In this document: positions 59,222 through 64,000 of the stretch, one piece after another
Numbering within the stretch: position 1 is the first letter of the stretch
Layout: each line of letters opens with the position of its first letter
Origin: Pilaira anomala
Lineage: Eukaryota > Mucoromycota > Mucoromycetes > Mucorales > Mucoraceae
DNA length: 64,000 bases
NCBI GenBank assembly: GCA_025716855.1
Contig: JAIXMQ010000005.1
Coordinates: forward strand, 62,001-126,000
Direction: 5' to 3'
Notes under the pieces: model-generated
Told to the model about the DNA's origin: nothing
What the model saw: the letters and a program-made list of their open reading frames with translations, nothing else
Databases searched by the model: none
Position numbers and translations under genes: made by a program

Positions 59222-60481
59222 TTAAGCAGAAGCAGACTTTTGCATAGAAGAAGTACGACGACGTTCAATCTTCTTATCTCTGGTCTCCTTGACACGCTTG
59301 GCAAGCAATTGCTTGTACTCAGATTCAGCCTCGCGAGAAGCTTCAGCTCTTCTGCGCTTAAGAGCTTGTCTGTGTCTCTTACGTTGGAGGGTAAGGGGGG
59401 TAACAAGACGTTGGATCTTGGGGGCCTTGGTGTAAGCCTTCTTACCTTCACCCTTAGGTTGAACTTCACGACGAATGACATACTTACGGACATCATCTTC
59501 CTTGGTCAAGTTCTATGTATATATATATATATATATATAAAATAAAATTAGAAAATGAATTTACACGATAAAAAAATTCTAGATGTACGTACGAAGAACT
59601 TTCTGATCTTGGAAGCACGCTTGGGACCGAGACGCTTGGGGATAGTGGTATCAGTAAGACCGGGAATATCTTGCTCACCTTGCTTAACAACAACGAGAGA
59701 CAAGACAGAGAGATCAGAACCAACGATACAACCACGAACGGACTTTCTCTTACGTTCACCGGTACGACGGGGACGATAACAAGAGTGACCCTTGGACATC
59801 AAAAGCTTGACACGGTAAGGTAAAAGGACACCTTGCTTCATGGGGAAACCTTGCTTATCGTTACCACCAGAGATACGGAAAACGTATCCCTTGAATTCAC
59901 CACCGAGGGTGTCACCAGAAACTTCTTGGGACATACGCTTGTCATAGAAACCACGGCTAAAAAAAAAAAAAAAAGATGAATATGTTAGTTTAACGTGCCA
60001 TTCTCACTCTTTCAAATAACTTACAGACGACGTTCATCTTCGATTTCAATCAATTTTTGGCAGCCAGTGGCTGGGTTCGCAATGTTAAGCTATAATTCAA
60101 TATGTTACTAACATGTCCTTCCCCCATTTTTGTAATGTTTTTTTTTTAAAAAAAAATAGAGACAATGAAAGAAATAGAATGTTAACTAAAAAGAAACATA
60201 TTGACTGTAACAAGTAAAATAAAAAAAAGGGCAGTATAGTTTATGTTGTTGCTATTGTTTTTTTTTTTTTTCAAAAAAAAAAAAATGTTGAATTTTATCC
60301 TCAATTGTAAAAAAAAAAAAAAAAAAAAATTATCTTGGTGTAGAACATCTAAAATCCAAATGTTGTAATCCATTTCATCCATTTAATTTTTCATCCATCA
60401 TTGTATTTTTCATCTTTTATCCAATCTATTTCTTCATTGTCTCTCTTTTTATTTATAAACATATATATATATTACCTTCAT
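59222..60481 (-). CDS. RPS6: 40S ribosomal protein eS6
   Basis: Four exons (60476-60481, 60025-60089, 59593-59956, 59222-59512) give 241 residues. The first exon is only ATG AAG, and the first intron (386 bp) is the longest of the gene, a pattern common in fungal ribosomal protein genes. The sequence starts [20 protein letters not shown], contains [15 protein letters not shown] and [16 protein letters not shown], and ends [17 protein letters not shown]. That tail keeps the RRxxS-type sites phosphorylated by S6 kinase or its fungal counterpart. C-ending codon bias matches high expression. Confidence 0.96.
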
Positions 60482-60656
60482 GGTAGCTGTGGGATCGAAC
60501 CTAGAGTATAAAAGAGGAAGATTTAATATTCAGGCGGGGACGTTTGCTTCCCTATCCTTTCCCGCACTCAGAGCGGTCAATAAAAATGTATACAAAAAAA
60601 AAAAAACACGTGACGCCGCTTTCTTTTCCCAAAAAAAAAAAAATAGACATGTATTT

Positions 60657-62370
60657 TTATTTTTTATTGCTATTCATTAAAGTTTCAAACTGTCTACCAA
60701 TGGCTTCTACACGACCACTCGTTTTCCGTAAAATAAAATCATCTTGATTTAGATTTGATTTATATGAAAGTGATTTAGATCTAGGTTTAACAGGTACACG
60801 AGGTCTATTTATCAAAGGTTGACTTCCAACTTGTTGTTGTTGTTGTTGTTGTTGAGATACTATAGGAGATCGATGTGGTTTAGGTGGTGGTACTTTAATT
60901 GATGTAGGTGAAGCAGTAACAGTCATGATTCCTGTGTCTGATAATGTCTTTGCATGTATAATTCGTTTTGGTTTAGAATCAATAATCAAATTACGAGGCT
61001 TTTGTGGTAATGGAGGAGGTACGATTGTAGTTGGTTTATTATTGACCGGTCCAGCCGGATGATGATGATCACCTTCAAATATCTCACTATAATGTTCTAC
61101 CATACAATGAAATAATGCTCTTCCCATATTTAATGTAGGAATAAAAATAACAGCTAAATTCGAAATTGACATTCGATTTTCTTCTTCATTATCTGCTACT
61201 CGTTTTAAATGTCGACAAAGTAATTGTAATAAACAAAAATTATAAATCGGTAAACGAGATGTAATTGATCGTACTGTCTTTAACAAATTAGGTGAAATAG
61301 GTGGTAATTGACTTGGATCAACTGTAATTGAAGTAGATACTTCAATTGTGTCTTGCATGGCCCTTTTATCCATTTCGTTTGATGTTTGTTGTTGAATAGA
61401 TTTCATAAATTGTTGTGTATATTCGTTTGCTACTTCAAATGGAATAATAGGTTCAGGCACTATACAGGATACAAACAGCTTAGTATTCTAATTCAAACAT
61501 TTTAAATTCTTACTTTACGTTCTCGAAGGTACATTTTAAGTAATGTACCAACTGCATGTGGATCAGGTCTAGTTGATTCAAAATCAACATCAGAACCTAT
61601 TAAATAATTGATTAGTATCACTGCATATATGTATATTTAAATAGTTTTACCATCATTAAAAATAGCTCGAAGTTTATTTACTGTAGTTGTACTGCCAGAT
61701 ACTCTTAACAAAAAAAAAAGTAATTAATAACTAAAATAAAAAATCCCCAGAATAGATAATATACCTATATATACCCACTTCGTGTACACCTTTAACAAAC
61801 AAATAAAGTTAGTATAATAACAAAACGTTCAATTATAAAAAAAAAAGACTTTACCAACATCATTCAAATACTCCATACATCTTCTAAATATACCAGGTAT
61901 CAAATCATCTGCATCAATCTTTGTAAGTGCTACTGCTACTTCTAAAGGCATCCCAAACACTGCATTTTCAGAATCTTGTGAACCAGGTTGACGATAAGCA
62001 GGGTAAGGAGTTTCTTCGTCTTTAATAATAATAATAATTTTAGTAACAGAAACATTATAAGATATAATGTATTACCAGCACGGTCCTTTTTCCAACGGTC
62101 AACGGCTTCTTTTCCTCTTCTACTCCATTCAATACTAGTTTCTTTTGCTTTAGTTGAATACATTGCACCACGTTGTTTCCATTCGGGTAATTTCTCTTGC
62201 AAGTTGGCATTGATGACTGATGTCTTTTGTTCTACTTTGGACCGTGTATCTCGTACTAACTTTGCAAAGAATTGTTGTGAACTAGAACTGTTGTTAACTC
62301 CATCGTCTGAGAATGCTGAAGACATGGTGGAGTCTGAATCACTATCGGATAGTGTAGAATGAGGTCTCAT
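60657..62370 (-). CDS. RhoGAP-domain protein with Pro-rich and poly-Gln tail
   Basis: GTPase-activating protein for Rho-family GTPases. Six exons (62076-62370, 61855-62019, 61765-61789, 61651-61703, 61519-61596, 60657-61459) give 472 residues. Residues 1-98 are Ser-rich and then charged-helical. The GAP domain (about 115-320) shows FGMPLEVAV, GIYRVSGS with the catalytic arginine finger, FNDGSDVDF, LLKMYLRELPEPIIPFE and ENRMSISNLAVIFIPTLN. The tail has PPPLPQKPR and PPPKPHRSP motifs that could bind SH3 domains, and eight glutamines. The target GTPase is unknown; Cdc42 is encoded elsewhere in the window but is not implied by position. Exon 3 is only 25 nt. Confidence 0.92.
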
Positions 62371-62891
62371 AATAAAAGGAGAATAAAAATAATAATAATA
62401 GAAAGTCTTATTATATCTATTATTGTTATTTAGTTTATATAGATATAACTTTCATAAGAAAGAAAGAAAGAAAAAAAAAAAAAAAGAAAGAAAAAAAAAA
62501 AAGAGAGAGAGAGGAAAAAAGAACCCTATCCCCATCGTGACTTGGGTGATAAATGATGGACAAACCCTACTAAACTATTATACTGAGAGAACAATCCCCG
62601 CATATGTATGTATATCTGTGTGTGTATCACCTCTTGTTTTTAATTTATTTATTACTTGATTGAAAAAGCTTGTTGTACTATTTTTAAAGATACACATCTT
62701 TTCTTTTCGACAATAAAAATAACATTTGTATCTCTACGCCCGATATCAATGCAATAAAAAAAAAAAATCAAACGCGTTTGAGTCACGTGTTTTACTATTA
62801 CTACCTTAACAAAATTTTCTCTCTTTCTCTCTCTTTCTCTCTCTCACACACATTTTTTTTTTTTTTTTTTTTTTTAAAGAAAGAATTAAAC
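62371..62891. other. Shared upstream region of divergent RhoGAP and ASE1
   Basis: 521 bp between head-to-head start codons, with AG-rich, A-rich and CT-rich tracts and a 23-T run (62852-62876) just before the ASE1 ATG. AAACCCTAC near 62565 resembles a telobox. No ORF of note. Confidence 0.5.
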
Positions 62892-63786
62892 ATGACAACA
62901 CTCAACGAGCTTAAAAGTAACCTTGAACAACAAATAAAACGACTTTCAAAAATTCAAGACGAAATTGGTTACGGAACAAAAGAAAAACAAGAAAAGACCA
63001 GTCAATTACTTGATGCCATAATCTTCTTTGCCCAAGGTCAAGTCGATAATGCCAGTCAAGAAAAGGACCAAATAATAAAGGAAGCAGAAAACACACAAAA
63101 AGCAATACTTTCTTTTAAAAAGCTTATGGGTGAATTTGCCTCAAATAAAGCTGTATTAGATCCTTCTAAATCTTTACTGGAAAATTTAAACGATTTACAA
63201 CAAGAAAGAATAAAAGTACAACAGGTACACACACACACACACATACACACATACACAAAACACAAAAATATACTCAGTCATTAAATTTATATTGATTTTC
63301 TTTGTCTTTTTTAAAACACGCGCATACACACACTAGAAATATAATCACTTATTAGCATACGTTAAAGGTAATAACAACAAAAACAAAAAAATGCTAATAT
63401 CATGCATTAACATATACAAAAAAAAAAAAAAAAAAAAGAATTGTACATACAACTTGAAGAATTTAAATCAGCCATGGGTAATTTTGTGGATACGAGCTTG
63501 TTAATGTCAAAAGAAGTCGACGTATCAACACTAGCAGTAAATGCATTAGAGGAAGAAATAAAACGTTGTGAAGTCGAATACATCAATCGAAAAGAAAGTC
63601 TAGAGGACGGTGTCCAACAAGCAACGAGTCTTTTGGCCTTATTGGGTATTCAACCCATTGGCAACGATCAATTGATTTTAAAGTATTATTACGAAACCGA
63701 TCCAACCAACAAGATGCTTTTATGTAATCAGTTAGTATCTACAGATAACCTTAGTTATTTAGGAAATCGTATTAGAGAAGTAATTG

Positions 63787-63845
<59 letters not shown>

Positions 63846-64000
63846 ATTTTGAATGACTTATTTTATTATATAGTTGGAGAAAACGAAACAACAAGTTGAA
63901 TTCCGAAAAAACGAAATTATAACAAGTCTTAAACATCTTTGGAATAGGTTACATATTGATCCTCAAGAATGTGAAGACTTTTTAATGCAAAATAGAGGAT
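62892..64000 (+). CDS. ASE1: ASE1/PRC1/MAP65 microtubule bundler, N-terminal part, truncated by window end
   Basis: Homodimeric protein that cross-links antiparallel spindle-midzone microtubules. Exon 1 (62892-63224) encodes MTTLNELKSNLEQQIKRLS and a coiled coil. Exon 2 (about 63450 to 63779) continues LEEFKSAMGNFVDTSLL and ends NRIREV/E. Exon 3 starts at 63874 (LEKTKQQVEF) and contains HLWNRLHIDPQECEDFL, the most recognisable MAP65-family motif. The rest lies beyond the window. The acceptor of the first intron is unresolved: the obvious AG gives a one-base shift relative to the frame of exon 2. The second intron contains 55 A. Confidence 0.82.
63787..63841. repeat. 55-nt A homopolymer in an ASE1 intron
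   Basis: Sense-strand A run beginning eight bases into the intron, next to the donor. Confidence 0.9.

Overview
The window is AT-rich eukaryotic nuclear DNA. It has compact, intron-dense genes with GT-AG introns mostly 50 to 100 bp long, and very long T and A tracts in promoters and introns. The gene set (KNH-like GPI cell wall protein, OCA1 phosphatase, WHI2-like BTB protein, CFT1, a UGO1-like carrier, ASE1) is fungal. It also includes genes usually thought of as animal-like: a transformer-2-type splicing factor, a transmembrane ADAM protease, a PRL phosphatase and a SETD9-like SET protein. That mixture suggests an early-diverging fungus, most likely a Mucoromycotina member. This is inference; no search could be run.

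Layout. 1-4.5 kb is transposon territory: a decayed ORF of a probably mobile family enters from the left edge, followed by a Tc1/mariner element with both inverted ends and its TA target duplication (2339-3699). 4.5-11.6 kb holds AP-1 beta adaptin (-), then a TatD-type hydrolase (+) head to head with it across a 68-T tract, a TRA2-like RS/RRM protein (+) and a UGO1-like carrier (+). 13.3-14.2 kb has a GPI-anchored KNH-domain protein. 14.2-17.9 kb is gene-poor and contains a 362-bp MITE-like element. 18-28 kb has OCA1 (-), CFT1 (+), CK2 alpha (+) and a PRL phosphatase (+). 29.4-32.6 kb is an ADAM metalloprotease (-), followed by about 3.9 kb of apparently empty sequence. 36.5-46.3 kb holds a mitoferrin (+), then on the minus strand a SETD9-like protein, an SR splicing factor, Cdc42 and an AATase-like acyltransferase. 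46.5-51.6 kb carries two tandem paralogous amino acid permeases (-). After 3.2 kb without genes, 54.9-62.4 kb is a tight minus-strand run of Polo kinase, WHI2-like BTB protein, ribosomal protein eS6 and a RhoGAP. ASE1/PRC1 (+) starts head to head with the RhoGAP and runs off the right edge.

Functional themes are ordinary housekeeping: mRNA processing (TRA2, SR protein, CFT1), membrane traffic (AP-1), mitochondria (UGO1-like, mitoferrin), polarity and cytokinesis (Cdc42, RhoGAP, Polo, ASE1) and growth control (CK2, WHI2-like, eS6, permeases). Gene models were spliced by hand. All complete models close in frame across every intron; only the ASE1 first-intron acceptor is unresolved. I did not find a convincing new multi-gene system. 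The most unusual signals are the two mobile elements, a recurrent T(n)A(n) motif, a 36-bp perfect palindrome upstream of a permease, a histidine cluster in the mitoferrin, and an alternative C-terminus in the SR protein.
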